Shown: positions 26,808 to 35,619, counted from the first letter of the stretch. The stretch: DNA of 64,000 nt from Halodesulfovibrio aestuarii DSM 17919 = ATCC 29578 (GCF_000384815.1 NZ_ARQF01000021.1:1-64000), one strand, 5' to 3'. The notes: generated by a model not told the origin, from the sequence alone. Made by a program: numbers and translations.

Positions 26808-27044
26808 ATGACGTTTACGTACAAAGATTTGCCATTAGTACTTCGTGAAACTGAGTTACTGACCCTTAAAGATGGCACGCAGTTGCGTTTTGAGTCAAAT
26901 GGCGGAGCACAGGAAGTCTTCGTTAATGATGAATGGACTTCACGGGCATCTCTTTTTCAAGGGATGGATCACGAGTTGAAGACTACAGAGGAACAAGTTT
27001 ATCTTATGTCGGAACCAGATGGGCTCCGAGTAGAACTGAAGTAG
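26808..27044 (+). CDS. small protein, unknown
   Basis: A 78-residue protein, predicted mostly beta, no membrane segment or Cys. AAAGGAGG six bases before the ATG and a strong terminator just after argue for a real gene. An upstream in-frame start at 26754 is unlikely because the ribosome site fits 26808. No family recognised. Confidence 0.7.
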   Translation: MTFTYKDLPLVLRETELLTLKDGTQLRFESNGGAQEVFVNDEWTSRASLFQGMDHELKTTEEQVYLMSEPDGLRVELK

Positions 27045-27101
27045 CTTGATAAGACAAGTGCGAAATCGTGTTCCGTTGTAGTGGTACACTGCAACAAAAT
27101 G

Positions 27102-27139
27102 AAAGACCAAATTCTGAGTGGAATTTGGTCTTTTTTTTT
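27102..27139 (+). terminator. terminator
   Basis: Thirteen-bp perfect stem (27102-27114 with 27121-27133), loop TGAGTG, long T-run to 27139. It closes the small gene at 26808. Confidence 0.93.
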
Positions 27140-27213
27140 AGACTACTGACTCGATTTAATACGAGATATCATATTAAAAAAAGTAGCTGTACAAGGACAG
27201 GGCAAAGATTGTG

Positions 27214-27660
27214 CTAGTGTAGCTGCTCTTTCCGAGCGCCCAAAGCAGTTCGAAGATAACCGCCAAGGAAGTTTCCAACTTCATCAGTGGCGCTGGATTT
27301 TACTCCGAGGTCTGTCAAATCTTTTGCGATTTGTACTTCCATGCGCTCTGATTCCATAAACATAAGGTATACGAGTGCGATGGTTGCATTGCTTTCTTCA
27401 GTGTTGTCACACATGTCGGCAAGCTGGTCTGTCTTAACTGTTTGCAGCATACGGTCTGCAAACATTTCAGCCCATTTTCTATAAATATTTTCCGGCAATG
27501 TTGGAATGTGTTGAGCAATCTCAGCAGAAGCATCTTTTTCAATATTAGGAAGAGTTACGTCCATAAATTCCCTAAGAGCCTCGGCGCGGCTGCTTATGGA
27601 GTTGTCAATGCGGCACATAACAGTTGCAATCAAATGGTCACGTATTGCAAGAATATCCAT
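27214..27660 (-). CDS. helical protein, unknown
   Basis: A 148-residue protein, predicted almost all alpha-helical, acidic, with only two Cys and no membrane segment. AAAGGGA lies seven bases before the ATG. No family recognised; it has the look of a lineage-specific cytosolic protein. It sits between the terminator at 27102 and the tpx region. Confidence 0.65.
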   Translation of the reverse strand: MDILAIRDHLIATVMCRIDNSISSRAEALREFMDVTLPNIEKDASAEIAQHIPTLPENIYRKWAEMFADRMLQTVKTDQLADMCDNTEESNATIALVYLMFMESERMEVQIAKDLTDLGVKSSATDEVGNFLGGYLRTALGARKEQLH

Positions 27661-27941
27661 TTCAAATCCCTTTGTTTCTGGCGAAAAGACATAAAGGCAT
27701 TTCCTAAAAATGCGCGTTCAACGTACAGAATTGTGGCTGTCGGGGCAATAGGAAGGCGAAAGAAAGATGCTGCACGGCAGTGAGTGGTAACTATAGCCAC
27801 GCGTCATGGGATTAGAAAGAATCGTTTGTGTAGTGAAAAAACGCTGTCGAATAGTCAGCGGCGTATATATAAGTTAGCCCCTGTCCAGATATTCTAAACA
27901 GGGGCCTCGGGCTTTTTCCAAAGAGGATGTATGCTATTTAT

Positions 27942-28457
27942 TTATAAAGCGGCTTGCGCTGCTTTGATCGCAGCTTCGTAATCCGGTTCATCGGTTACTT
28001 CCGGAACGATTTGGGAGTAAACAATCTTTTGGTCACGGTTGATGACGAATACTGAACGGGCGAGGAGACGCAGTTCTTTAATCGCAACGCCATACGCGAG
28101 GCCAAGTGAAAGGTCTTTGTGGTCAGATAGTACTTCAACAGATTCAATTCCTGAAGCACCGCACCAGCGAGCCTGTGCAAACGGAAGGTCTGTAGATACT
28201 GTCAGCACTTTAATATCTTCATGAAGATCTGCTGCTTCTTGATTGAAACGACGGGCTTCAACGTCGCATACTGGAGTATCAAGAGAAGGAACAGTTACCA
28301 GAAGAATTACTTTTCCTGTGTAATCTGCAAGGGTTTTTGGTGCTAATTCTGTAGTGAGCACGGAGAAGTCAGGTGCAGAATCGCCAACTTCAATTGGTGA
28401 CCCTTGAAGTGTAAGGCCGTTTCCTTGGAAAGTGATGATACCAGAACGTTCAGACAT
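27942..28457 (-). CDS. tpx: thiol peroxidase, peroxiredoxin family
   Basis: Thioredoxin-dependent peroxidase that removes H2O2 and organic peroxides. From the ATG at 28457 (AGGAGA upstream) it has 171 residues. The peroxidatic Cys64 lies in SLDTPVCD and the resolving Cys99 in ARWCG, the atypical two-Cys Tpx arrangement. SAPDFSV and FVINRDQKIVYSQIVPEV are typical blocks. It lies divergent from the flavoprotein at 28789, sharing a 331-base promoter region with a Fur-like sequence. Confidence 0.95.
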   Translation of the reverse strand: MSERSGIITFQGNGLTLQGSPIEVGDSAPDFSVLTTELAPKTLADYTGKVILLVTVPSLDTPVCDVEARRFNQEAADLHEDIKVLTVSTDLPFAQARWCGASGIESVEVLSDHKDLSLGLAYGVAIKELRLLARSVFVINRDQKIVYSQIVPEVTDEPDYEAAIKAAQAAL

Positions 28458-28788
28458 AAGAATTCTCCTGACAATAAAGTTCATATTATAGCCCTGTTGG
28501 GCTGTTTTTGCGTTTGTTGAGTTTGTTCTACATAAAAAAAGAGATAATGGGAATAGTTATTATTAAGAAAATGTGTTTTTTATTCTTCAAAACTTTAAGT
28601 GGTCATCACTCGTTATACAGAAAAGGCTGCTGCTTTCACTTATTTTATTTGTAAGGCCAGGTGCATCGTTTTATCCAATCTCGTTATAAAAAAGGTCATG
28701 CAATAAAAAACTACATCTAATAGTTGGAAAAAACTAACTGCACGGATAGGATTACGGGTGAATTTTTGTAGAATAAGGAGAAGCGTCC
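28458..28788. promoter_or_regulatory. divergent promoter region tpx / flavoprotein, Fur-family-like site
   Basis: Gene-free 331 bases, AT-rich. At 28543-28561 GATAATGGGAATAGTTATT matches the classic Fur 19-mer at about 14 of 19 positions. PerR, the peroxide sensor, is a Fur family protein, so PerR control of tpx is a reasonable guess only. No terminator or ORF is seen. Confidence 0.35.
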
Positions 28789-30141
28789 ATGACTAAAGTG
28801 GAAAAGCCCGATGTGCTTGTAATCGGTTCAGGACCAGCGGGGGGAGCTGTTGCGCGCATCTGTTCAGCCAAAGGTAAGCAGGTAGTGGTGGCTGATTATC
28901 AGCCTTTTGGTGGAACGTGTCCGCTGCGAGGATGTGAGCCTAAAAAATTTCTTTTTGATGTAACAAACGTAGCACTTCGCCGTAAACATATGACTGAAAG
29001 AGGATTGCACGGCTGTATTGCTGTTGATTGGAATAAGATGATGACAGCAATGGCAGAAATGCGCGATCCCATCCCCTCACTTGTGGAGCAATTCTACGAA
29101 AAGCAAGGTATCACAGGGGTTCATGGCAAGGCAAAATTTCTTTCTCCTGATACTGTTGTCATTAACAGAAAAAAGTATCAGCCGGAGAACATTGTTATAG
29201 CAACCGGAGCAACTCCTCGCGCTGTTGATTTCGAAGGGCACGAGTTAATGATATCTACTGATGAATTTTTTGAGATGAAAGAGCTTCCACCGCGTATAGT
29301 GTTCGTCGGTGGTGGGTTTATTGCGTTTGAGTTGGCACATATTGCTGCTATCGCTGGTTCGCAGGTAGATATTGTACTGCGAAGTGACCGTTTTTTACGA
29401 CGATTTGATTCTTCTCTTGTGGATTGCATGCTTGAAGCAAGCCGGGATTTGGGGATACGGCTTCATACCATGATGCCCCCTAATTCTCTTAAACAAGAAG
29501 GTAATGATCTGATATTGAGCGCAGGAGAAGATGATATCGGTTTTAGGGCTGACTGTGTTGTGCTGGCGGCTGGACGGGTTGCGCATGTTGAAGAATTGGA
29601 CCCAAAAAAAGGTCAGTTGGAGTTGAATAAAAAGGGTGGAATTTCCGTTAATGAGTTTATGCAAAGCACTACAAACTCACGCGTCTACGCAGCGGGTGAT
29701 GTCGTTGGGAATAGCATGGAATTAACGCCGGTAGCATCAATGGAAGGTCTCGTGGTTGCTAGCAATATCCTCAATGGTAATAATGAAAACCCAGACTATT
29801 CCGTAGTACCGTATACGCTTTTTACACATCCGCCGCTAAGCTCTGTAGGCTTGCGTGAGGAAGAAATCAAAGCGAATAATATCCCGTACAAAGTTTTTGA
29901 AGGCAGTGCATCCGGATGGTCAGAATATCGCAGACTTGGTGAACAGTATCCTTCATATAAGATAGTCGTCTCCCGGACTGATGACACCATCCTCGGAGCA
30001 ACTATTAACGGGCATAACTCTGAGGAGATAATTAACATCTTCGCCTTCGCTATGCGGACAAAAACAACTGTGGCTGAGTTGAACAAATGGCTCTGGGCGT
30101 ATCCATCTTTCGGGTACACAATCAGGTATATGCTTAAATAG
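28789..30141 (+). CDS. FAD/NAD(P)-dependent disulfide oxidoreductase, MerA-like
   Basis: A 450-residue flavoprotein of the glutathione reductase/mercuric reductase family. FAD motif GSGPAGGA (13-20), redox pair C44-C49 in GGTCPLRGCEPKK, NAD motif VFVGGGFIAFELAH (about 173-186), FAD motif AAGDV (about 302). The C-terminal His-Glu dyad needed by glutathione reductase is not present: HPTxxE reads YPSFGY. The enzyme therefore is not a normal glutathione reductase; a mercury, persulfide or other substrate is possible. AAGGAGA lies before the ATG. It is divergent from tpx. Confidence 0.9.
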   Translation: MTKVEKPDVLVIGSGPAGGAVARICSAKGKQVVVADYQPFGGTCPLRGCEPKKFLFDVTNVALRRKHMTERGLHGCIAVDWNKMMTAMAEMRDPIPSLVEQFYEKQGITGVHGKAKFLSPDTVVINRKKYQPENIVIATGATPRAVDFEGHELMISTDEFFEMKELPPRIVFVGGGFIAFELAHIAAIAGSQVDIVLRSDRFLRRFDSSLVDCMLEASRDLGIRLHTMMPPNSLKQEGNDLILSAGEDDIGFRADCVVLAAGRVAHVEELDPKKGQLELNKKGGISVNEFMQSTTNSRVYAAGDVVGNSMELTPVASMEGLVVASNILNGNNENPDYSVVPYTLFTHPPLSSVGLREEEIKANNIPYKVFEGSASGWSEYRRLGEQYPSYKIVVSRTDDTILGATINGHNSEEIINIFAFAMRTKTTVAELNKWLWAYPSFGYTIRYMLK

Positions 30142-30243
30142 GTTGTGTCTGCGACGCTAACTAGTCGTTACTCAGAGAGCAAGAGCAAGAGAGGGCGGAT
30201 AACGACGGTGTAGAAGCGCTGTAGACAAAAGTGAAAGAAAAAG

Positions 30244-30272
30244 AAAAGGCCGGAAAAACCGGCCTTTTTTTT
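30244..30272. terminator. bidirectional terminator
   Basis: Ten-bp stem (30244-30253 with 30259-30268), loop of five A, T-run after it, between convergent flavoprotein and ABC transporter genes. Confidence 0.92.
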
Positions 30273-31008
30273 AGAGAATTTGTTCAAGGAATTGCTTGAG
30301 TCGAGGATGCTTAGGGTTTGTGAAGAATTCTTCAGGCGTTCCCTGTTCGATGATTTCACCGTGATCCATAAATACAAGCCGATCTGCCACTTCACGTGCA
30401 AAACCCATTTCATGAGTTACGCAGACCATGGTCATGCCTTCTTTGGCAAGGTTTGTCATAACGTCGAGTACTTCGCCGATCATTTCAGGGTCGAGTGCAG
30501 AAGTAGGCTCATCGAAGAGCATTATTTTCGGATTCATGGCAAGGGCTCGAGCGATAGCAACGCGCTGCTGTTGACCACCGGACAACTTGGAAGGGAACAC
30601 ATGTGCCTTGTCAGATATACCAACTTTTTTAAGCAGTTCCAGAGAGATGGCCTCTGCTTCATTTTTTGGCATTTTTTTAAGGCGCATTGGAGCCATTGTC
30701 AGGTTACCCAGCACTGTTTTATGCGGGAACAGGTTAAAGCTCTGGAATACCATGCCCAGCTCTTGACGTACGGCGTTGATATTGCAATCCGGTGCAGTAA
30801 TATCCTGACCGTCAACTATGATGTGGCCTTTGTTTATTTTTTCAAGGCGGTTGATGGAGCGTAGTAATGTTGATTTACCAGAACCAGATGGCCCGAGGAT
30901 AACGACTTTTTCACCTGAAGCAATGTTCAGGCTTACATCATTAAGCGCTGTGAGCTGTCCAAAAAACTTGTAGACGTTTTCTACTTGGATGATTGGATTA
31001 GTCGTCAT
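30271..31008 (-). CDS. polar amino acid ABC transporter, ATPase
   Basis: A 245-residue ABC ATPase of the GlnQ/HisP type. Walker [10 protein letters not shown], signature [15 protein letters not shown], Walker [15 protein letters not shown], switch His [10 protein letters not shown]. Length and sequence match polar amino acid importers. Its start overlaps the permease gene by 11 bases, so it is translationally coupled to it. It is the last gene of the unit SBP, permease, ATPase. The amino acid cannot be told. Confidence 0.95.
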   Translation of the reverse strand: MTTNPIIQVENVYKFFGQLTALNDVSLNIASGEKVVILGPSGSGKSTLLRSINRLEKINKGHIIVDGQDITAPDCNINAVRQELGMVFQSFNLFPHKTVLGNLTMAPMRLKKMPKNEAEAISLELLKKVGISDKAHVFPSKLSGGQQQRVAIARALAMNPKIMLFDEPTSALDPEMIGEVLDVMTNLAKEGMTMVCVTHEMGFAREVADRLVFMDHGEIIEQGTPEEFFTNPKHPRLKQFLEQIL

Positions 31009-31786
31009 AGTAATTCAGCTTGTTTTCCATGATGCTTACTCCTTTTGAAAGAAGGAGAGTAATTATCAGGTAGATGAGAGCTACCATAAGGTAACATTCG
31101 AAATAGTTAAAAGTAACGGACGCATATTCTCTGCCTCTGCGCAGTAATTCGGAAACCGCGAGGATTGAGACAAGTGAGGAGTCTTTGAGCAAGGCAATGA
31201 ATTCGTTGCCGACAGGTGGAAGAATAGTTCTCCAAGCCTGTGGAAGAATAACCATAAACATAGTCTCTGTCTTGTTAAAGCCAAGAGAACGCGCTGCCTC
31301 AGTCTGTCCACAATCTACCGCATCAATACCCGCACGGAATACTTCACCCATGTAAGCACCATAACATACGGACATGGCAATGATTGCAGCGGTGAGGTCT
31401 GGTAATTGAACAAATTCACCAATTGCATAATAGATGAAAAATAGTTGAACCAGAAGTGGAATACCGCGAATAATTTCTACATAGGTTGAGGCAATAAGGT
31501 TGATAATTTTATTTTCGGACAGTCTTCCCATGCCGGTTGCAAGCCCGATGGGAATAGTGAGCAGAATAGCACTGACTGTCACTTCAAAGGTAACCAGAAT
31601 TCCATCTGGTAAAAATTTGAGAATATCCAGATATGGATCCGGATTTTTTACACAAAGGTAAATGATGGAACTAATCGCAAAAATAAGCGAAATGCTCCAG
31701 GCTGTAATAATGCTTTTGTCTTTGCCGGATGGAATAAGCATGCCGTCTGTAACGGCAATGCGTACTTCTTTTTTTTCTACGCTCAT
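30998..31786 (-). CDS. polar amino acid ABC transporter, permease
   Basis: A 262-residue inner-membrane subunit with an unusually long N-terminal extension (about 25 residues, cytosolic) before a first membrane helix (SIIYL). The EAA loop that docks to the ATPase, [20 protein letters not shown], is present before the last helices. HisMQ/GlnP family. It lies 84 bases after the binding protein gene with a hairpin between them, and its end overlaps the ATPase start. Confidence 0.94.
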   Translation of the reverse strand: MSVEKKEVRIAVTDGMLIPSGKDKSIITAWSISLIFAISSIIYLCVKNPDPYLDILKFLPDGILVTFEVTVSAILLTIPIGLATGMGRLSENKIINLIASTYVEIIRGIPLLVQLFFIYYAIGEFVQLPDLTAAIIAMSVCYGAYMGEVFRAGIDAVDCGQTEAARSLGFNKTETMFMVILPQAWRTILPPVGNEFIALLKDSSLVSILAVSELLRRGREYASVTFNYFECYLMVALIYLIITLLLSKGVSIMENKLNYYDD

Positions 31787-31819
31787 AATTGGTATCGCTG
31801 TTGGTTGCAGTAAAAAGAA

Positions 31820-31847
31820 AGGACTGGTGCTCTGTAAGTACCAGTCC
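31820..31847 (-). terminator. intercistronic hairpin between binding-protein and permease genes
   Basis: Stem 31821-31831 with 31837-31847 (11 pairs, one G-U), followed on the minus strand by TTTCTTTTT. A leaky terminator here would leave the binding protein more abundant than the membrane subunits, as is common in such transporters. Confidence 0.7.
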
Positions 31848-31870
31848 CTTATTGTAAGTACAGAGACTTC

Positions 31871-32611
31871 TTATTGACCGATCCACTTTTTGCGAAGTTC
31901 GGCTTCAATGCCTTTAGCTTTTACTGCTGCGATACCTTTGTTGAGGAGGTCGAGGAGTTCTTTATTGCCTTTTTTAACTACGAAACCGTAGTACTCAGGC
32001 TTATCGGATTTAACGATGAATGCGAGTTTGAATTTACCAGCGTATTTAGGATTACGCAGCACGTAGTCCGCTGCGATTGCATCATCACAGATTACGCCGT
32101 CAATACGGCCGGTGTAGAGTGCTTCAATAGCAAAGCCGATTTCATCATATTCTTTAGTGTTAACACCTTCAGCACGTTTTGCCACAAACACACCGGTAGT
32201 ACCAAGCTGGCCACCAAGCGTCTTGCCTTTGAGGTCGGTAAGTGAAGCGCCGGATGCGTCGATAGGAAGAATTACGGCCTGAGTTACTTCAAAGTAAGGG
32301 TCAGAGAAGTCAAATTTTTTCTGGCGTTCAGGAGTGATAGATACGGATGAAGAAATCATGTCATATTTTCTACCAACTAAGCCCGCAAAGATACCATCCC
32401 ATGCAACACTTTTGTGTTCAACGGTGAGGCCGAGTTCTTTAGCTATAGCATCGCAGTAATCAACAGAATAGCCCACAATATTTTTGTTTTGATCAACAAA
32501 TTCCATTGGCGGCCAAGTCGCGTCATGTGCAATCACGATTGTTTTTTGTGCGAAGGCGAAGGAAGCGGTCATTGCAACAACTACCAGCGCAAGAACTATT
32601 TTTTTCAGCAT
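31871..32611 (-). CDS. polar amino acid ABC transporter, periplasmic binding protein
   Basis: A 246-residue solute-binding protein of the SBP family 3. Signal peptide MLKKIVLALVVVAMTASFAFA with cleavage before QKT. Mature protein has IVIAHDATWPPMEF, YSVDYCDAIAKELG, FSDPYFEVTQAVILP and GRIDGVICDDAIAADYVL, the usual blocks for amino acid receptors. It is the first gene of the transporter unit and is followed by a weak terminator. AGGAGA lies before the ATG. Ligand unknown. Confidence 0.95.
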   Translation of the reverse strand: MLKKIVLALVVVAMTASFAFAQKTIVIAHDATWPPMEFVDQNKNIVGYSVDYCDAIAKELGLTVEHKSVAWDGIFAGLVGRKYDMISSSVSITPERQKKFDFSDPYFEVTQAVILPIDASGASLTDLKGKTLGGQLGTTGVFVAKRAEGVNTKEYDEIGFAIEALYTGRIDGVICDDAIAADYVLRNPKYAGKFKLAFIVKSDKPEYYGFVVKKGNKELLDLLNKGIAAVKAKGIEAELRKKWIGQ

Positions 32612-32753
32612 TGGGTTCTCCTGCTTTACAAAATTTTTGTTTGATAAACGTCCCGCTTATAATCTGGCGTTGTGAGCCTTAAATGTCAACAGATAATCGC
32701 TTGTATTATGTGAAAAAATACAAAAAAGTAATTTTATGTAGTACTTTTGAGTA

Positions 32754-33353
32754 CTACGTCATGATGAAGGTTACAATAAACGGTACAAGCACTGTTAAAA
32801 CCATGCCGCTAAAGACTGCTATGATGCCATAGCGTTCGCTTGTAAACTTTACAATTATCGGAAGGGTTGTATCCATTGCAGTTGCTCCTCCGGATGCAAC
32901 AGGTGCAAGTTTACCAAAAAAACGGACAAGAAAAGGGGTGCATAAAAGTGTTATTATTTCGCGTATAATATTTGCAAGTAATGCAACAGAACCTAAAAGC
33001 GGGTCGCCTAGATTCGTTATAATAACAGTCGAAAGAGAATAGTAGCCAAAGCCAGCACCTACGGCGAGTACATCATGCATCGACATATCGGCAATAATAC
33101 ACCATGCGGCAATAGAACCGGCTGCAGTTCCTAGAAAAATAGCAAAAGGAACCAGAAGAACTTTCAGGTGCATCTCACGAAGAATAGTCCAGCAGTGAGA
33201 ATCGAACCCGATAGACATCCCAACCAGAAATAGTAAGGCATAAAGCACGTAGGTTGAAAGAGCATCGTTAAGCAGCCATGTCGGCACAGAGTCCATGTGC
33301 CCCACAAAGCAACCTGCAATGAAGAAGGTCAGGATAATGAGGCTACCTTTCAT
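32754..33353 (-). CDS. lysO: LysO-family exporter, C-terminal half (split gene)
   Basis: A 199-residue membrane protein with about six helices matching the C-terminal part of LysO (E. coli YbjE, DUF340, lysine exporter). Blocks include LLFLVGMSIGFD, GAGFGYYSLSTVII, VALLANIIREIITLLCTPFL and ASGGATAMDTTLPII. Its start overlaps the N-terminal half gene by 11 bases; together 293 residues equal one normal LysO (about 299). Ancient split or frameshift cannot be separated by eye, but the regular overlap and a good frame suggest two working subunits. Confidence 0.9.
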   Translation of the reverse strand: MKGSLIILTFFIAGCFVGHMDSVPTWLLNDALSTYVLYALLFLVGMSIGFDSHCWTILREMHLKVLLVPFAIFLGTAAGSIAAWCIIADMSMHDVLAVGAGFGYYSLSTVIITNLGDPLLGSVALLANIIREIITLLCTPFLVRFFGKLAPVASGGATAMDTTLPIIVKFTSERYGIIAVFSGMVLTVLVPFIVTFIMT

Positions 33354-33627
33354 CGAATTGTCCTTTCAGAATGAATTTATCTAGCAGAAAGACAGCGCTT
33401 GCACTTCCCAGCACGCAGCAGGCACTGATGCATGCAGCTTGTACGCCGATGGTGCCAAGCTGTGTAATTATGGTTTCATTTGAACCCGTTGTTACGCCAA
33501 GCATAAACAGGAGCGCGTAGATGGACCACATTGTGAGGCGGTTCACGTTGTCGACAATACATTTGTTGTGGCGAAAGAGGAAACCAAGCGGAATTCCTAT
33601 CAGAATGCATAGGATGGTGATAAGCAT
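33343..33627 (-). CDS. lysO: LysO-family exporter, N-terminal half (split gene)
   Basis: A 94-residue membrane protein with three helices: ILCILIGIPLGFLF, SIYALLFMLGVTTG and a third about 60-80. It corresponds to the N-terminal repeat of LysO. The overlap with the C-terminal half is a typical translational coupling arrangement. It would export lysine or a toxic analogue only together with the other half. No clear regulator is beside it. Confidence 0.88.
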   Translation of the reverse strand: MLITILCILIGIPLGFLFRHNKCIVDNVNRLTMWSIYALLFMLGVTTGSNETIITQLGTIGVQAACISACCVLGSASAVFLLDKFILKGQFDER

Positions 33628-33742
33628 AACGCCTCCCAGAAAAGTAGTTAGAGAAGTCTTTGAAGGAATTGCGGGTATACTTCTACAGAATTATTGTCAA
33701 ATAACAAAGCACGATACTTTGTAGAGAATTGAGCCAGCTTGG

Positions 33743-33781
33743 TGTGATGAATATCACATCTTTTACGTGACCTTCGTCACA
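33743..33781 (+). promoter_or_regulatory. two CRP/FNR-type (HcpR-like) operators
   Basis: Site 1: TGTGA-TGAATA-TCACA at 33743-33758, perfect TGTGA-N6-TCACA. Site 2: CGTGA-CCTTCG-TCACA at 33766-33781, one mismatch. Centres are 23 bases apart and 66 to 90 bases before the cupin start. In sulfate reducers HcpR of the CRP/FNR family is reported to bind TTGTGA-N6-TCACAA, but other family members share the core, so the regulator is inferred. Confidence 0.75.
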
Positions 33782-33839
33782 TATTTATACTGTTAATGCG
33801 TTAGGATGAAATCATACTCTGAATTAAAGGAGCTTTTAT

Positions 33840-34157
33840 ATGCATAAAAATAGTATTCCAGAAAGTCGTAGTTTTAATCCTGACCGGATGCACGTGCAGC
33901 TGGTTCACGAATCGGAAAACGTTAAGGTCATGAACTTTAATTTGAAAGCTGGACAGGAAATGCCAGTGCATTCACATAATCTGGACGGCGAGCTTGTGAT
34001 GGTTGTGCTCAGCGGTGAAGGACAGCTTCTTGGTGAGCATGGTGTGCTTGATTCTATAACAGCTGGTGACGTTCTGATTTGCGAAATAAAAGTGCCGCAT
34101 GGTGTTCGGGCTTCAAAAGATATGAGTCTGGTTGTAACCATTGCACCTCCAATTTAA
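33840..34157 (+). CDS. single-domain cupin protein A
   Basis: A 105-residue cupin. Motif 1 is EMPVHSHNLDGELVMVVLSGEG, shown here as PVHSHN and GELVMVVLSGEG; motif 2 is AGDVLICEIKVPHG. The two His of motif 1 (HSH) and the His of motif 2 keep a metal site. AAAGGAG lies before the ATG. It is followed by a close paralogue (34231) that has lost those His. It is preceded by two CRP/FNR-type operators. Enzyme or sensor role unknown. Confidence 0.88.
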   Translation: MHKNSIPESRSFNPDRMHVQLVHESENVKVMNFNLKAGQEMPVHSHNLDGELVMVVLSGEGQLLGEHGVLDSITAGDVLICEIKVPHGVRASKDMSLVVTIAPPI

Positions 34158-34230
34158 ACAAAAATAAGAGTAAAATACTGTCTGCATAAGGTGCCTTTCG
34201 AGTATGCTCAATAGTGGAAAGGAGGCTCCT

Positions 34231-34566
34231 ATGCAAAAGACTAGTATTTTAGAGAGTGGAATATTTAATCCCGATAGAGTGCATGAACGACTGATTCATG
34301 AATCTGCTGGTGCAAAGATTAAGAGCCTGCATTTACTCGCAGGACAGGAACTCCCGGTTAAGGCATATGGAACAGAAGGCGAAGCCATGTTAGTCGTACT
34401 AAGTGGCGAAGGGCTCTTGCTGGGTAAGCACGGTGTGCTTGACGCTCTGGTTCAAGGTGACGTGGTGATCGCTGATTTGCGTATACCTCATGGGTTGCGG
34501 GCAGAAAAGGATATGTGTGTTCTTGCAAGCTTTACACCTTTGCCTGAAAAAAAGGCTAAGAAATAA
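34231..34566 (+). CDS. single-domain cupin protein B (His-poor paralogue)
   Basis: A 111-residue cupin clearly duplicated from the gene before it (shared SGIFNPDRVH, HES, LSGEG, LGKHGVLD, PHG). Where protein A has HSHN, this one has KAYG, so two of the three metal-binding His are gone. AAAGGAGG lies five bases before the ATG. It lies 73 bases after A in the same direction, likely co-transcribed. It may be a non-catalytic partner of A, perhaps forming a heterodimer. Confidence 0.85.
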   Translation: MQKTSILESGIFNPDRVHERLIHESAGAKIKSLHLLAGQELPVKAYGTEGEAMLVVLSGEGLLLGKHGVLDALVQGDVVIADLRIPHGLRAEKDMCVLASFTPLPEKKAKK

Positions 34567-34692
34567 AACATTGGTTATGACTCGCAAATGATCGAAAATC
34601 GGCCCTGGTGATGATGCAGCGTTTGGTGAGGTTGCGCTTTATTGGAGTGAAATGTTGAACCGCATAACGAGTTCATTACGTAAAAATCGATA

Positions 34693-34734
34693 AAAAAAAT
34701 GCTCTGCTTTAACTTCAAAGCAGAGCATTTTTTT
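34693..34734. terminator. bidirectional terminator
   Basis: Eighteen-bp stem (34693-34710 with 34717-34734), loop AACTTC, seven A on the left and seven T on the right, between the converging cupin and mla genes. Confidence 0.95.
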
Positions 34735-34750
34735 ATTTAGCAAATTGTAC

Positions 34751-35608
34751 TTAGTTTTCAATCTGTGCTGTACGCAACTGAGAATACGCGTTGCGCAAGG
34801 CTATGTATGGTTCAATTGCGGTGCCTACAATATCTTCGTACACTGTGATTCGTTTGTCCAATGTATTGAACTGAGCCCCAGCAAAGAGAGCGTAGTTTAA
34901 GTAAACAGGATCTAACGAAGGAGGCAGGAAAGCTCCCCCGACAAGGCCTGCGGTATCACGAAAGTTGGACGCACCAAAGAATGGTAGAACAAGGTATGGC
35001 CCAGCAGGTATGCCCCAAGTTCCGAAGGTTTGGCCAAGATCTTCTTTTTCACCAGTGTGTGGAATAACAGGTTTTAGGTCTTTGGCAATGTCAATCATAC
35101 CGCCAAAGCCGAATGCTGTGTTTACCACAAATCGAGAGAACTCAATGCCGGCAAGTGCAAATTTAGCCTGCAGAATTGCGTTAATAAATCTGCGAGGCAT
35201 GCCAAACCAGTTTATAACGACGTTATCAAGTGTCTCGCGCGCAAATGTAGGAACTACAATACGGTATGCAGCGTGTGCGGGCTTACCAACGTCGATGTAT
35301 AACCAATCGTTGATACTAAACCACATTCTGTTCCAGCCCTCGAGAGGGTCGGTTACGGCTACAGCCGAATTTTCTTCATCATACTCTGAGTCATCAAAAT
35401 AGTCTGATGAGTCATCAAAAAATTCTGGTTCATCACTGAAAGGGTCATCATTGTCCGCAACAAGTGTGGATGATGAATAGAGCAGAGACGTAACAGGGGG
35501 GGAAAGAAATGTGTCGTTAGACATTGCTAACGGAATTTCTCCATCCGCATACGCTGGCTGTGTGTTAACAATGAGAAGAGCAAGAATAAGCCAAAAACAG
35601 TTTCGCAT
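34751..35608 (-). CDS. mlaA: MlaA/VacJ family outer-membrane lipid-asymmetry protein
   Basis: A 285-residue exported protein of the MlaA family that removes misplaced phospholipids from the outer leaflet. Blocks are DPLEGWNRMWFSINDW, TLDNVVINWFGMPRRFIN, RFVVNTAFGFGGMIDIA, GQTFGTWGIPAGPYLVLPFFG. The signal peptide ends with PAYADG and carries no lipobox Cys, unlike E. coli MlaA, which is a lipoprotein. An acidic linker (40-85) precedes the domain. Last gene of the mlaEFDC-A array. Confidence 0.92.
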   Translation of the reverse strand: MRNCFWLILALLIVNTQPAYADGEIPLAMSNDTFLSPPVTSLLYSSSTLVADNDDPFSDEPEFFDDSSDYFDDSEYDEENSAVAVTDPLEGWNRMWFSINDWLYIDVGKPAHAAYRIVVPTFARETLDNVVINWFGMPRRFINAILQAKFALAGIEFSRFVVNTAFGFGGMIDIAKDLKPVIPHTGEKEDLGQTFGTWGIPAGPYLVLPFFGASNFRDTAGLVGGAFLPPSLDPVYLNYALFAGAQFNTLDKRITVYEDIVGTAIEPYIALRNAYSQLRTAQIEN

Positions 35609-35619
35609 TATTACCTCAA

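Noticed and set aside
27877-27905. 8-bp hairpin downstream of tpx as terminator
   Set aside because: Large loop, no T-run on the minus strand.
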